DNA of 64,000 nucleotides from Candidatus Loosdrechtia aerotolerans (GTDB taxonomy: Bacteria; Planctomycetota; Brocadiia; Brocadiales; Brocadiaceae): contig SOER01000007.1 of assembly GCA_021646405.1 (NCBI GenBank), positions 1 through 64,000 on the forward strand. Direction: 5' to 3'. The first letter of the stretch is position 1. Each line of letters begins with the position of its first letter. The notes under the pieces are model-generated. The model had not been told where the DNA came from, searched no databases, and worked only from the letters and a program-made list of their open reading frames with translations. A program made the translations under genes and the position numbers. Shown here piece after piece: positions 24,950 to 34,329 of the stretch.

Positions 24950-27085
24950 ATGCTATCTTTCTTTAATCCGCTTTTATTATTGGGTATTCTGGGAGCGAGT
25001 ATTCCTGTTATTATTCATCTTATAAACAGGAAAAAGGCAATTTCGCATAAATTTGCAGCTATCGATTTTATCCTGAAGACTGAAAAGCGCATTTCAGTCA
25101 AGCTTAAGTTCCGTCAACTCATCCTCTTAATCTTAAGGACTCTCCTGGTTATCCTTTTTGCGCTAGCCCTTGCCAAACCATTTATAACAGGCTTTGGAGG
25201 CGGGGTTCCTGAAAAAAATGTTCCTACGGGTAACGTCATTATACTCGATGATTCATACAGTATGCAGTATGGAAAAAAGAAAGACACTTTTTTTATGACC
25301 GCCAAGGCAACAGCGCAGAAGATTATTGATGGTTTAACAAAAGACGATGCAGCAGCGGTAATTACATATTCTACTGTTGAATCACAAGCTTTACCAGAAC
25401 TTGAGTACGACAAAAAGAGTCTTCTCAATCATATAGACCAGCTGCAACCTGCTTTTATATATAGCCGTGTTACTCCTGTACTGGATGCGGCAATAGAAAT
25501 ATTAGCGGAGGCCGAATTACCTGTTAAGAGAATATACCTGCTTACCGATATGACACGAAATGGTTGGAATTTTGATTGGTTTAAGATGGGGAATGAAAGG
25601 TTGAGAAACAACGTATCTGATGTCCATATTATAGACCTTTCAGGAGGGGAGATACTCAAGAATGTTGCTATTACTCATATTGAACCTAAACTTGATATGA
25701 CAATGAGGGATGGTGAGGCTTCTATTAAGGTAACAGTATCTAATTTCTCGCCAACCAGGGTAAAAAATCTTCTTGCACAAGTTTTTATAGATCAAAAAAA
25801 GGTAACCCAGGGATTTTTTACCATGGAGGCGAACTCATCGGAAACAAAGGAATTCTTCTTTCCTGTAGAAAAAGGAAAGGACCATACCGGATGGATTGAG
25901 ATTTCTGCAGATAACTTAGCGATAGACAATAAAAGATATTTTACGATAAGCGGAACGCAAAAAATGAATGCCTTATTAGTTGATGGTGATCCCAAAACAA
26001 ATATCTACGAAAGTGAGACGTTTTACTTGGAAAAGGCATTAAATCCCGGGCGGGAGCATGTGTCCTCTATCAAACCAACCGTATGTTCCGTTCATGAAAT
26101 CAACAATTTCAGCTTCGTCGATTTTGATATTATCTTTTTATGCAATATCGAAACATTATTGTATGAGAAGATTATAGAACTTGAAAGATTTGTGAAAGGC
26201 GGTGGGGCAGTGTTTTTTTCTCTTGGCAATAAAGTAGATACCGGGTACTATAACAGCTCTTTCGGTACGCTATTTTTACCCTATCGGCTGCATACCACAA
26301 AGACCTTTTCCAGTGATAGTCCCTTATCGGAAGAACAACCTCTTTACTTTAAGGTACCGGAGCCGAGGCACCCTGTATTGCAGGTGCTCTCTGAGGCTGA
26401 TATAGGTACATTATCTTCTGCAAGGTTCTATCGGATATTTTATGTTGATCCTGCACCGCTTGGGGATTGTAAAACGATACTATCTTTTTCCGATGATACT
26501 CCTGCACTTATTGAAAGGCAAATAGACCGGGGTACATGTGTGCTCTTTACATCTTCAATCGATAGGGATTGGACAGATATGCCTGTAAAATCTTTCTTCC
26601 TCCCCCTCATGCAGCAGCTCTGTAGGTACTTATCAGGAGCAGTTTCAGAAGGGGTACAGACAGAACTCCTGGTTAAACAGGAGTGGAAAGTTCCTAGCCC
26701 TTATGGCGTTGATGCTATAGAAATAATCAATCCTGAAGGTACAAGAACTATGGTACAGCCAAGATTCTTACATAACGAGCGATACTTTTTCTACCCAGAT
26801 ACAAATATTCCGGGTATTTATGCCGTTACAGCAGATGGAAAGCCGGTTCCGTATCTTTCAACCTATTTTCCAGTAAACATAAACACGAATGAATCTAACC
26901 TGGAAAAAATAGATCAGAAGGATATTGCAGCATTGATGGGGGGAGTAAAATATACGATAACCACTTCTCATGGAAATGAAAGGCGTGAGGTACTTTTGGG
27001 GGAGGCCCGCAAGACCCTCTGGGGAGCCCTTCTGTTCCTTGCCTTTTGCGTCTTTTTTGTTGAGGCGTTTATTTCGAGAAAATAA
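24950..27085 (+). CDS. BatA-N-terminal/VWA-domain membrane protein
   Basis: Start chosen at 24950 since MLSFFNPLLLLGILGASIPV is the classic N-terminal double-membrane motif (TIGR02226, BatA), giving 711 residues. A second membrane segment (about 56-78) precedes a von Willebrand A-like domain with the metal site in ILDDSYSMQYG. A further domain resembling a class I glutamine-amidotransferase fold (NALLVDGD, RFVKGGGAVFFSLG) lies around 340-470. One C-terminal membrane segment ends the protein (LWGALLFLAFCVFFVEAF). Planctomycetes often carry such proteins beside a MoxR ATPase and a DUF58 protein; neither is adjacent here. Function unknown; periplasm-facing by inference. Confidence 0.82.
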   Translation: MLSFFNPLLLLGILGASIPVIIHLINRKKAISHKFAAIDFILKTEKRISVKLKFRQLILLILRTLLVILFALALAKPFITGFGGGVPEKNVPTGNVIILDDSYSMQYGKKKDTFFMTAKATAQKIIDGLTKDDAAAVITYSTVESQALPELEYDKKSLLNHIDQLQPAFIYSRVTPVLDAAIEILAEAELPVKRIYLLTDMTRNGWNFDWFKMGNERLRNNVSDVHIIDLSGGEILKNVAITHIEPKLDMTMRDGEASIKVTVSNFSPTRVKNLLAQVFIDQKKVTQGFFTMEANSSETKEFFFPVEKGKDHTGWIEISADNLAIDNKRYFTISGTQKMNALLVDGDPKTNIYESETFYLEKALNPGREHVSSIKPTVCSVHEINNFSFVDFDIIFLCNIETLLYEKIIELERFVKGGGAVFFSLGNKVDTGYYNSSFGTLFLPYRLHTTKTFSSDSPLSEEQPLYFKVPEPRHPVLQVLSEADIGTLSSARFYRIFYVDPAPLGDCKTILSFSDDTPALIERQIDRGTCVLFTSSIDRDWTDMPVKSFFLPLMQQLCRYLSGAVSEGVQTELLVKQEWKVPSPYGVDAIEIINPEGTRTMVQPRFLHNERYFFYPDTNIPGIYAVTADGKPVPYLSTYFPVNINTNESNLEKIDQKDIAALMGGVKYTITTSHGNERREVLLGEARKTLWGALLFLAFCVFFVEAFISRK

Positions 27086-27227
27086 CGGGTTTTGTGTTTA
27101 AGTTTATACGGTAAATTTTGAAAATTGCATGTCTAATATCGCGATTTGGTTTTTTTAGCTGATAACCAGCAAAAGAGGTTATTGGTAAAATATATTCTCA
27201 GATACTTTTGTACCATAAAACGAGACT

Positions 27228-28181
27228 ATGCCATTACAAGTTGTGCTATTTTTGGTAGGCCTTACAGGGTTATACTTTGGAGCTGAATGGCTCGTGAAAG
27301 GGGCCTCCAGGTTTGCCCGCTCTTTCAATATCAGACCAATAGTTATAGGGCTTACTATAATAGCTTTTGGTTCCTCAACACCTGAACTCGTTACTAGTAT
27401 AACGGCTGGTATCAATCATTTAAATGATGTTGCCATGGGTAATATCATTGGGAGCAATATTGCCAATATTGGCCTTGTATTAGGGCTCTCAGCTATAATT
27501 CAACCAATCAAAATTGACATGGGCCTCCTTCTTCGTGAGATGCCCGTTGTAATCGGCATATCTCTCATTCTCTATTTTATGGGATGGGATGGTACACTGA
27601 GCCGTCGGGAAGGTATCGTACTTTTTGTAGGAGTTATTCTCTATACATTTTGTGTATATCGTGCAGCATTAAAGGAGTCCAGGGCAGTAGAGCAAGAATA
27701 CCTTGAATATGAAGAGTTTATTGGGGTAACACGCGATGCATTAATTAAGGATATACTATTAATTATCCTTGGTTTCGGAGCACTTATTGGAGGTGCGTAT
27801 CTGCTGATTCATGCAGCAATATATATTGCACGGGTAATGGGGATTAGCGAACTTGTTATAGGACTTACCGTTATTGCTGTCGGTACCTCTCTTCCTGAGC
27901 TTGCTACTTCGCTGGTTGCCACTATCCGTAAGGAATCTGATATTAGCATAGGTAATGTTATTGGCAGTAACATCTTTAATATCCTCGCGATCCTTGGTAT
28001 TGCTGCAATTATTCAACCCCTGTCAGTTAATACCCTTTCTCTTCGCGTTGATATGCCCGTCATGCTCTTGTTTTGTATATTCCTCATGCCCATGATTACC
28101 TGGAAGTTTGCCCTGAGCCGTGTACAAGGATTTTTCTTGCTGGCCGGGTATAGTATGTATGTGTTGTGGTTGTTTAAATAA
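27228..28181 (+). CDS. CaCA-family sodium/calcium exchanger (YrbG-like)
   Basis: 317 residues with two inverted halves, each carrying an alpha-repeat: FGSSTPELVTSITAG with MGNIIGSNIANIGLVLG, and VGTSLPELATSLVAT with IGNVIGSNIFNILAILG. These hold the conserved acidic and polar ion-binding residues. About ten membrane segments. The family exchanges Ca2+ (or other cations) for Na+ or H+ across the inner membrane. It is monocistronic and not linked to its neighbours by function. Confidence 0.93.
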   Translation: MPLQVVLFLVGLTGLYFGAEWLVKGASRFARSFNIRPIVIGLTIIAFGSSTPELVTSITAGINHLNDVAMGNIIGSNIANIGLVLGLSAIIQPIKIDMGLLLREMPVVIGISLILYFMGWDGTLSRREGIVLFVGVILYTFCVYRAALKESRAVEQEYLEYEEFIGVTRDALIKDILLIILGFGALIGGAYLLIHAAIYIARVMGISELVIGLTVIAVGTSLPELATSLVATIRKESDISIGNVIGSNIFNILAILGIAAIIQPLSVNTLSLRVDMPVMLLFCIFLMPMITWKFALSRVQGFFLLAGYSMYVLWLFK

Positions 28182-28300
28182 TCTCCTCCAGCCTGTTTGG
28201 TAAATGCATTTCAAATCACCATACTTGCTGGTGTGTCCGTTATTATATTGATGATAATAACCGATAATATGCTATTTACAGTATAAAACACGGACGTTTT

Positions 28301-29356
28301 TTAAGCATTTGCACCAATCAAATCCAAACTTACCCTGGCCACTCTTTCCGGTTTTATATGTGTCATACACCGATGATCTTTTGGACATGCCTTACGATGA
28401 CAGGCAAGACAATCCACATCGGCCCTGATAACCTGTCCTATTTCTGCAGGAGTATCTGTATATCGCGGATCGTTTGGTCCCATCAGGGTTACGACAGGTC
28501 TTTTAAAAGCGACTGCAATGTGCCGGGGACCAGAATCGACCGTGATAAGCAAAGCACACCTTTTGATGAGTGCCTTGAGCGTATCGAGTGATCTAATCTC
28601 ATTTCCCAAATTTATTATTTTTGAACGTGCAGCCTTTTCTATGTCCATTGCCAATTTTGTTTCGTTTGGTGCACAAACAATGGCTATAGTACAATCTAAG
28701 TGTTTCTTAATAAGGTCCGCAGTTCCAGCAAAACCTTCCGCTGTCCAGCATTTTGAAGAACCATATGCTGCACCAGGACTTAATAAAATAAGAGGGTGGC
28801 TATTTGATATTTCGAATTTTTCAGATATTTCGTCCGCACGTTTTAAACTTTCCTGATTAAGGAACAATTCTAATTCCTTTGAACGTACTTTACATCCCAT
28901 ATACGTACAAAGCCGAAGATAGTAATCACCCATATAGGTAGGGCGAAAATGGCCGTTTTCATACAGTCTCTCTAAAGGATCGGTAAGCAGCCATGATCGT
29001 ATATCTCGTTTATACCCGACACGACGTTTAACACCCCCCAGCCAGAACATAAGTGCGGAGCTAAAGGAGTTAGGAAAGAGAAACCCGAGATCATACTTTC
29101 CGGACCGTATTTGTTTTATAAGAGAGATATATCGCGCTTCCCGGCAATGTTGCTTCCCTGTGTCTATCAAGGCTACTTCGTCAAACCATGGAGTATCCTC
29201 AATAAGACTCAAAACATAGGGTTTTAGAAGAATGGTTATTTTTGCATTGATGAAATTTTCCCGAATACAGCGAAAGGCAGGTGTTGCCATAATGACATCG
29301 CCTACCCAGTTGGGTGAGCGGATAATGATACTGTTTATATTCGCTGGCTTTATCAA
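28301..29356 (-). CDS. waaF: GT9-family heptosyltransferase (WaaF-like)
   Basis: 351 residues. The N-terminus SIIIRSPNWVGDVIMATPAFR and the middle ILLSPGAAYGSSKCWTAEGFAGTADLI match ADP-heptose:LPS heptosyltransferase II; the C-terminus has ITVDSGPRHIAVAFKRPVVTLMG and the Cys-rich patch CLACHRKACPKDHRCM. The family adds heptose to the inner core of lipopolysaccharide, which fits the LptF/G permease at 20 kb and a Gram-negative-type outer membrane. It is alone on the minus strand between the exchanger and the kinase pair. Confidence 0.9.
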   Translation of the reverse strand: MIKPANINSIIIRSPNWVGDVIMATPAFRCIRENFINAKITILLKPYVLSLIEDTPWFDEVALIDTGKQHCREARYISLIKQIRSGKYDLGFLFPNSFSSALMFWLGGVKRRVGYKRDIRSWLLTDPLERLYENGHFRPTYMGDYYLRLCTYMGCKVRSKELELFLNQESLKRADEISEKFEISNSHPLILLSPGAAYGSSKCWTAEGFAGTADLIKKHLDCTIAIVCAPNETKLAMDIEKAARSKIINLGNEIRSLDTLKALIKRCALLITVDSGPRHIAVAFKRPVVTLMGPNDPRYTDTPAEIGQVIRADVDCLACHRKACPKDHRCMTHIKPERVARVSLDLIGANA

Positions 29357-29552
29357 TTAGCCTCCCTCATATAAAAATACTACCCTGTCCTTCGCGGTCT
29401 GTTTTGACCTTACCTCTTATAACGGGTTGTGCAGAATAGTGTAGTATAATATCAGGTTATGTACTGCAAAACAAGTTTATCTGTACCACCCTCTTACCCT
29501 GAAGCTATATGGGTACTCAATACTTTATGTCCACAAAGCGTTATTTTTTCTA

Positions 29553-29581
29553 TTGACAGGCTGTTTTTTCATGAATATGAT
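29553..29581 (+). promoter_or_regulatory. Candidate sigma-70 promoter for the kinase/regulator pair
   Basis: TTGACA (29553-29558), 17-base spacer, TATGAT (29576-29581). It lies 47 bases before the kinase ATG. Confidence 0.65.
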
Positions 29582-29628
29582 AAATCCATTGGTTTTATTT
29601 TTACTCAATTGGCAAATATAGCTATTCC

Positions 29629-31755
29629 ATGCCACTGTACGAAATTATCTCTCTTATAGGATTTGTATTAGGCACCATCCTTCATATAGTACTCGCCGTC
29701 TTAATTGTACAACGGAAACAAAAGACAAGAAGTGAACTTGTATTCTTATTTCTTGTTATCAGCGTTGCTATGTGGCATTTTGGAAATACCGTATATTTCT
29801 TCAGTTTTCTCCTTTTTGGTAAAAATACGGTATTGATTAATCTTATTTCCGATGCAATCTCTTATGCAGGAATTGGTTTTATGCCCAGCCTTCTCCTGCA
29901 CACGGCAATTCTCTTTCTTATTGAAAGCAAACCATATATTAAAAAATCTTTGCAACGTCTCATATTCATTGCTATTTATCTTCCCGTTATTCCCTTTTCC
30001 TTAGTGACAAAAAATTTTATTGTATCAGAAGATATCGATTTTATAGCAGCATCTTCTTACGTTAAGCCTTTTGTTGTGTGGCTTATTATATCATTATTTA
30101 TTGCAGCAAGTATTTCAAGGAGGCTTGCAACGACAGTAGATGAGAAAGAAGAGCGGAAGTTCCATATGGCCATTTTTTGGGTCATCATAAGTATTGTGAT
30201 ATTTATTGGATTTACCGTTCTCCTGGAGGGAAATAAGATTCCCTATGTTGGTGATTATTTAGTACTTGTTGCCATGTTGTCATCAATCTTCCCGAGCATT
30301 ATTTTTTCTTATTATGTATATCGATACAATTACATGGAATTTGTACTCCGCCGAAGTGTTTTCTATTCATTCCTTACCCTTATTCTTATTTGCCTCTATT
30401 ATTTTGGAATTAAAAAGTTAAGCAAATCACTCGAGCAAAACTATTTCGTAAATTCGAGGATTTTGGAATCTGTTTTTGTTATTAATCTGGTATTCTGGTT
30501 TCCAAAACTGAAAGAGGGTGTACAAAAACTTTTTCGGAAGCTCATATTTCACCGTATTGCGGACAGTGAATACGTATTGAATGAATTAAGTCATATTATC
30601 AGCACGGATCCTCTGGTGAATTTTAGGAGGCTTCTTGAAGATGTTGTGGAGTCAATTAAAAAGGCTACGGCCATTCAATCTACCAACCTCCTGCTTTTCA
30701 AGCCTGTTCCATTTTTGAAAAAAAAAACGGAGCGGGTTCAGGTTATTGGTAATCAAAAATACAGGCATATCAATCAGAAGGATATACAGCATATTATTGA
30801 ATTTTTTTCTACTGGTGAATTTGTTGTGCTCAACCGATATGAGGTAAAGGATGTCTTAATTATCAACGAGATGAGGCTCCTGGATGCTATTTTTATATTT
30901 CCGATTTTTGTTAACCGTAAACTTACGGGTCTGTTAAGCTTAGGGCGTGCAAAACGAGGCTTACCCGTCGCCTCCGATCATTTAGATCAATTAATGATTA
31001 TTGCTAACGAGATCGGTTCTGCAGTAGAAAAATCAAAGATTATTGAGGAAAAACTTCTCTTGGAAAGAAAGATGTATGAAAATGAAAAATTATCGAGTCT
31101 TGGACGGCTCTCAACGAGTGTAGCCCATGAGGTCAAAAACCCTTTAAGCTCTATTAAAGCTATTGTTCAGGTTATGCAAGAAGATTCGAAGAATGATTCG
31201 CTACAAGAAGATTTGGCTATTATCGTGGATGAAATAGATAGGCTGACAAAAGTAGTTAATCAATTACTACAATTTGCAAAACCAGGCCGTGAGATAAAAA
31301 CCAGTGTCAAAATCGGTGAGATTATTCATTCGACATTAATTGTACTGAATCATGAGGCAAAACAGAATAAGATTGTGACATACTGTGACATTCCTATGAA
31401 TGTTCCGACTATTATTGCCGATGAAGGCGCATTAAAGGAGGTATTTTTTAATTTACTCCATAATGCAATCCAGGCAATGCCTCACGGAGGAGAGATACGG
31501 GTCCGCGCCGATTATCAGCCTGATAAACAGAGGGTTCAGATGACCGTTGCCGATACCGGGCCTGGGATACCACAAAATTCACTTCTTAAAATTTTTGATC
31601 CCTTCTATACAACAAAACAAACAGGTACAGGGTTAGGGCTTTCCATTGTGAAAAAAAAGTTAGAGGATATGGATGCATCTATTTATGTTGAGAGCAATGG
31701 AAACGGGACATCATTTATTATCTGTTTTCCTTTGAATGAAAACATATTTACATAG
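29629..31755 (+). CDS. NtrB-type sensor histidine kinase with 7-TM sensor region
   Basis: 708 residues. Seven or more membrane segments fill residues 1 to about 235 in the style of the histidine-kinase N-terminal 7TM domain. A GAF-like region (about 310-465) follows, then a HisKA domain with the phospho-histidine in STSVAHEVKNPLSSIKA, and a HATPase_c domain with N-box LLHNAIQAMPHGGE, G1 VADTGPGIP and G2 GTGLGLSIVKK. The response regulator begins 2 bases after its stop. The membrane part may sense a small molecule or membrane state; the ligand is unknown. It is transcribed from the strong candidate promoter at 29553. Confidence 0.9.
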   Translation: MPLYEIISLIGFVLGTILHIVLAVLIVQRKQKTRSELVFLFLVISVAMWHFGNTVYFFSFLLFGKNTVLINLISDAISYAGIGFMPSLLLHTAILFLIESKPYIKKSLQRLIFIAIYLPVIPFSLVTKNFIVSEDIDFIAASSYVKPFVVWLIISLFIAASISRRLATTVDEKEERKFHMAIFWVIISIVIFIGFTVLLEGNKIPYVGDYLVLVAMLSSIFPSIIFSYYVYRYNYMEFVLRRSVFYSFLTLILICLYYFGIKKLSKSLEQNYFVNSRILESVFVINLVFWFPKLKEGVQKLFRKLIFHRIADSEYVLNELSHIISTDPLVNFRRLLEDVVESIKKATAIQSTNLLLFKPVPFLKKKTERVQVIGNQKYRHINQKDIQHIIEFFSTGEFVVLNRYEVKDVLIINEMRLLDAIFIFPIFVNRKLTGLLSLGRAKRGLPVASDHLDQLMIIANEIGSAVEKSKIIEEKLLLERKMYENEKLSSLGRLSTSVAHEVKNPLSSIKAIVQVMQEDSKNDSLQEDLAIIVDEIDRLTKVVNQLLQFAKPGREIKTSVKIGEIIHSTLIVLNHEAKQNKIVTYCDIPMNVPTIIADEGALKEVFFNLLHNAIQAMPHGGEIRVRADYQPDKQRVQMTVADTGPGIPQNSLLKIFDPFYTTKQTGTGLGLSIVKKKLEDMDASIYVESNGNGTSFIICFPLNENIFT

Positions 31756-31757
31756 GT

Positions 31758-33146
31758 ATGGGTATGATTAAACCATCAATATTAATTGTAGATGATGAAA
31801 AAGCAGCACGATACGCGATGAGAAAGATACTGCAAAAGGACAACTATACGATATATGAAGCAAAGGATGGTATCAGTGCATTACAAATTATAAAAACACT
31901 GCAGCCCCTCCTGGTATTTCTGGATATCAATATGCCACAACTTGACGGTATGAAGACACTGGAGATGATTAAGGTAATGAGGAACCCTCCTCTCGTAGTC
32001 ATCATAACTGCGTATGGTTCTGAGAAGATTGCCGTTGAGGCTATGAAAAAAGGGGCATATGATTATATCTCAAAACCATATGATATTGATGAATTAAGAA
32101 TTATTGTCAAAAATGCCTTTGAAAAGCTTGCCCTGCAGGAAGAGAATGCCCGGCTTAAAATGGAAATTGGACGACTGGAAGGCATGGGTGAGCTCATCGG
32201 GCAAAGTGAACTCATGAGAGAGGTTTTTGATAAGATTGAGAAGGTAGGCACCACTGATGTTACAGTATTGATTCAGGGTGAAAGTGGTAGTGGCAAGGAA
32301 CTGGTAGCCCGCGAAATTCATAAAAGAAGCAAACGCAAAAATGAATCTCTCATTATTATGAACTGCGCTGCAGTACCGGAGACATTGATCGAAAGTGAAC
32401 TTTTCGGACATGAAAAGGGGGCATTTACCGGTGCCACAGAAAGACGTTTGGGTAAATTTGAACTTGCCGACCGGGGTACAATATTTCTTGACGAAATCGG
32501 AGATATGAGTTTTAGTACACAATCAAAACTCTTACGGATATTACAGGAGCAAAAATTTGAACGCCTTGGCGGGACGGAAACGCTCTCGGTAGATGTGCGA
32601 ATTGTTAGTGCCACCCATCGTGATCTTGAAGAGGAAATTGAGGAAGGCAGGTTTCGGGAGGATCTCTATTACCGGATTAAGGTTGTGAATATAAAGCTCC
32701 CTCCTTTGAGGTATAGGAAAGAGGATATTCCCCTTTTAGCAAATCGTTTTCTCCAGTATTTTTCGGAAAAACATCAAAAGTGTATAAAATCGATTTCTCA
32801 CGAAGCAATAAAATTGCTCGTATCATATAGCTGGCCCGGTAATATTCGCCAACTGAAAAACGTTATCGAAAGTTCTGTAGTCCTCTCCGATGGTGAAACA
32901 CTTGGCGATATAGATTTACCAGAAGAAATAAGCCGTACAGAAAATTGCGCACTCATACTGAAAGATATGAATTATCATCTCTCGTTCCGCGATGCAAAGA
33001 GGATACTTATAGAAAATTTCGAACGTGATTTTATAAAAAAGAAGTTGGAAGAATGCAATTGGAATATTAGCCGAACTGCTGAAGCACTTGATATGCACCG
33101 ACAAAATCTGCAGCAAAAGATACGGGAACTTCGCATAGGCAAATAA
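31758..33146 (+). CDS. Sigma-54-dependent response regulator (NtrC family)
   Basis: 462 residues; a second in-frame ATG at 31764 is equally plausible. The receiver domain (5-120) has ILIVDDEKAARY, phospho-acceptor Asp in VFLDINMPQLDG and KPYDIDEL. The AAA+ domain has Walker A GESGSGKE and the sigma-54 contact loop [13 protein letters not shown], and Walker B IFLDEIGDM. The C-terminal Fis-type helix-turn-helix is NISRTAEALDMHRQNLQQKI. It would activate RpoN-dependent genes when phosphorylated by the kinase directly upstream. Targets are not apparent in the window. Confidence 0.94.
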   Translation: MGMIKPSILIVDDEKAARYAMRKILQKDNYTIYEAKDGISALQIIKTLQPLLVFLDINMPQLDGMKTLEMIKVMRNPPLVVIITAYGSEKIAVEAMKKGAYDYISKPYDIDELRIIVKNAFEKLALQEENARLKMEIGRLEGMGELIGQSELMREVFDKIEKVGTTDVTVLIQGESGSGKELVAREIHKRSKRKNESLIIMNCAAVPETLIESELFGHEKGAFTGATERRLGKFELADRGTIFLDEIGDMSFSTQSKLLRILQEQKFERLGGTETLSVDVRIVSATHRDLEEEIEEGRFREDLYYRIKVVNIKLPPLRYRKEDIPLLANRFLQYFSEKHQKCIKSISHEAIKLLVSYSWPGNIRQLKNVIESSVVLSDGETLGDIDLPEEISRTENCALILKDMNYHLSFRDAKRILIENFERDFIKKKLEECNWNISRTAEALDMHRQNLQQKIRELRIGK

Positions 33147-33170
33147 AAAAGGGAAGGCATAATCCTTCCC
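33145..33170 (-). terminator. Rho-independent terminator, minus strand
   Basis: On the minus strand GGGAAGG-ATTATG-CCTTCCC (33170-33151) is followed directly by six T residues and more T-rich sequence. It sits 45 bases downstream of the coiled-coil gene's stop and doubles as a hairpin just after the sigma-54 regulator on the plus strand. Confidence 0.75.
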
Positions 33171-33214
33171 CTCATACATCCATTGGAAAAGTTCGTGTTT
33201 CCTTTTCCTGAAGC

Positions 33215-34075
33215 TTATTTTATTTGTTTTAAGTTATTTTCAATCCGGGATAATAGCTTGCTTACCTCTGAAAGGTTTATAGTGGGTGAAGTGATTCTTT
33301 CCCTCAGTAAAGCAAAAGCTTTGTTTATATCTTCTGTTTGAGCACTTGATGTAGTGCCTTCCATAAGCGGAAAGTGTGGCGTTGATGATGGTGTTTGAGG
33401 CTGGCCTGGTGCCTCCTCACCTCCGCCCTGTTGTTCTTTTAGTCTCGCTAATTCCTGTTCTAATGCCTTTTTTGCCTCCTGAAGTTCTGTTAGAGCGTTT
33501 TGCTTTTCTGCAAGCTCCTGATCAGCAGCATTTTTTGCCTCTGTATAATAGTCAATCTGTTTTTTCAGTTCCCGCTGCTCCCTCTTCATATCAGCAACCT
33601 GGAGTTCTGATTTACCAGCAATACTTTTACTCTCTTCCTCAATTTCTGAGATCCGTTGCATGAGTTTGTCTTTCTCTTCCTCTAATGATGCAATCGTATT
33701 TTGCTGTTCCGTGATTGTACTTTGCAAACCGCTAATCTGCACACCTACAGCGGCTTTTATTGCACCGAAGGTACCTACTTCCTCCTGGAGTTCGGATACC
33801 TGTGCTGCTAAATCTTCCTTCTCTGATTCATATTCAGAAACCTTCTCTTCAATTTCTTTTTTCGCCGCTTCAGTCTTGTCTAGATTTTCCATTAATTCCG
33901 GTATTTTCAATACTTCCTTACGTCCAGCGCCAAGCTGCTTTTCAAGCTCGTGTACCCGTTCTTTTTGTATTCTATACTTTTGTGTAACCGATACGCCAAA
34001 ACCTACGCAGAGCAGTCCGAAAAGACCTACCAACACGACCATAATAGCCTTTGCTTTTGTATTACAACTAGACAT
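33215..34075 (-). CDS. Membrane-anchored coiled-coil protein
   Basis: 286 residues. A single membrane segment (about 11-33, MVVLVGLFGLLCVGFGVSV) is followed by a coiled coil to about residue 215, rich in Glu, Lys and Gln (LEKQLGAGRKEV, ISEIEEESKSIAGK, LAEKQNALTELQEAKKALEQ). A Gly/Pro-rich linker comes next (GGGEEAPGQPQTPSS) and then a short helical end. No known enzyme domain. A structural or scaffolding role at the membrane is plausible but not shown. It has its own terminator at 33145-33170. Confidence 0.7.
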   Translation of the reverse strand: MSSCNTKAKAIMVVLVGLFGLLCVGFGVSVTQKYRIQKERVHELEKQLGAGRKEVLKIPELMENLDKTEAAKKEIEEKVSEYESEKEDLAAQVSELQEEVGTFGAIKAAVGVQISGLQSTITEQQNTIASLEEEKDKLMQRISEIEEESKSIAGKSELQVADMKREQRELKKQIDYYTEAKNAADQELAEKQNALTELQEAKKALEQELARLKEQQGGGEEAPGQPQTPSSTPHFPLMEGTTSSAQTEDINKAFALLRERITSPTINLSEVSKLLSRIENNLKQIK

Positions 34076-34329
34076 TGGAACCCCCCTTGGTGTATTTTTT
34101 GATTTCCTGCTGACTTTAAAAAGTTAAAAATATTGAAAAAAAATAATTGTATCTAAAAAATGACGTAGGCACACTATAGCACAATAAAAATGAAGTTTCA
34201 AGTAAAATTGTTACCAAAATGAGCTTGATTTTCCATACACCATAGTACCATAATACCGGCTAAAATAAACATTCTGTATTCCGTAGAATCATTATATCTC
34301 CGATCTTCTTTTTTAGCTATCGATATCAA

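Noticed and set aside
29629-33146. PrsK/PrsR exosortase-linked two-component pair
   Set aside because: The kinase has multiple TM segments and GAF as PrsK does, but its HisKA motif is HEVKNPLSS of the NtrB type and no exosortase or PEP-CTERM genes were seen.
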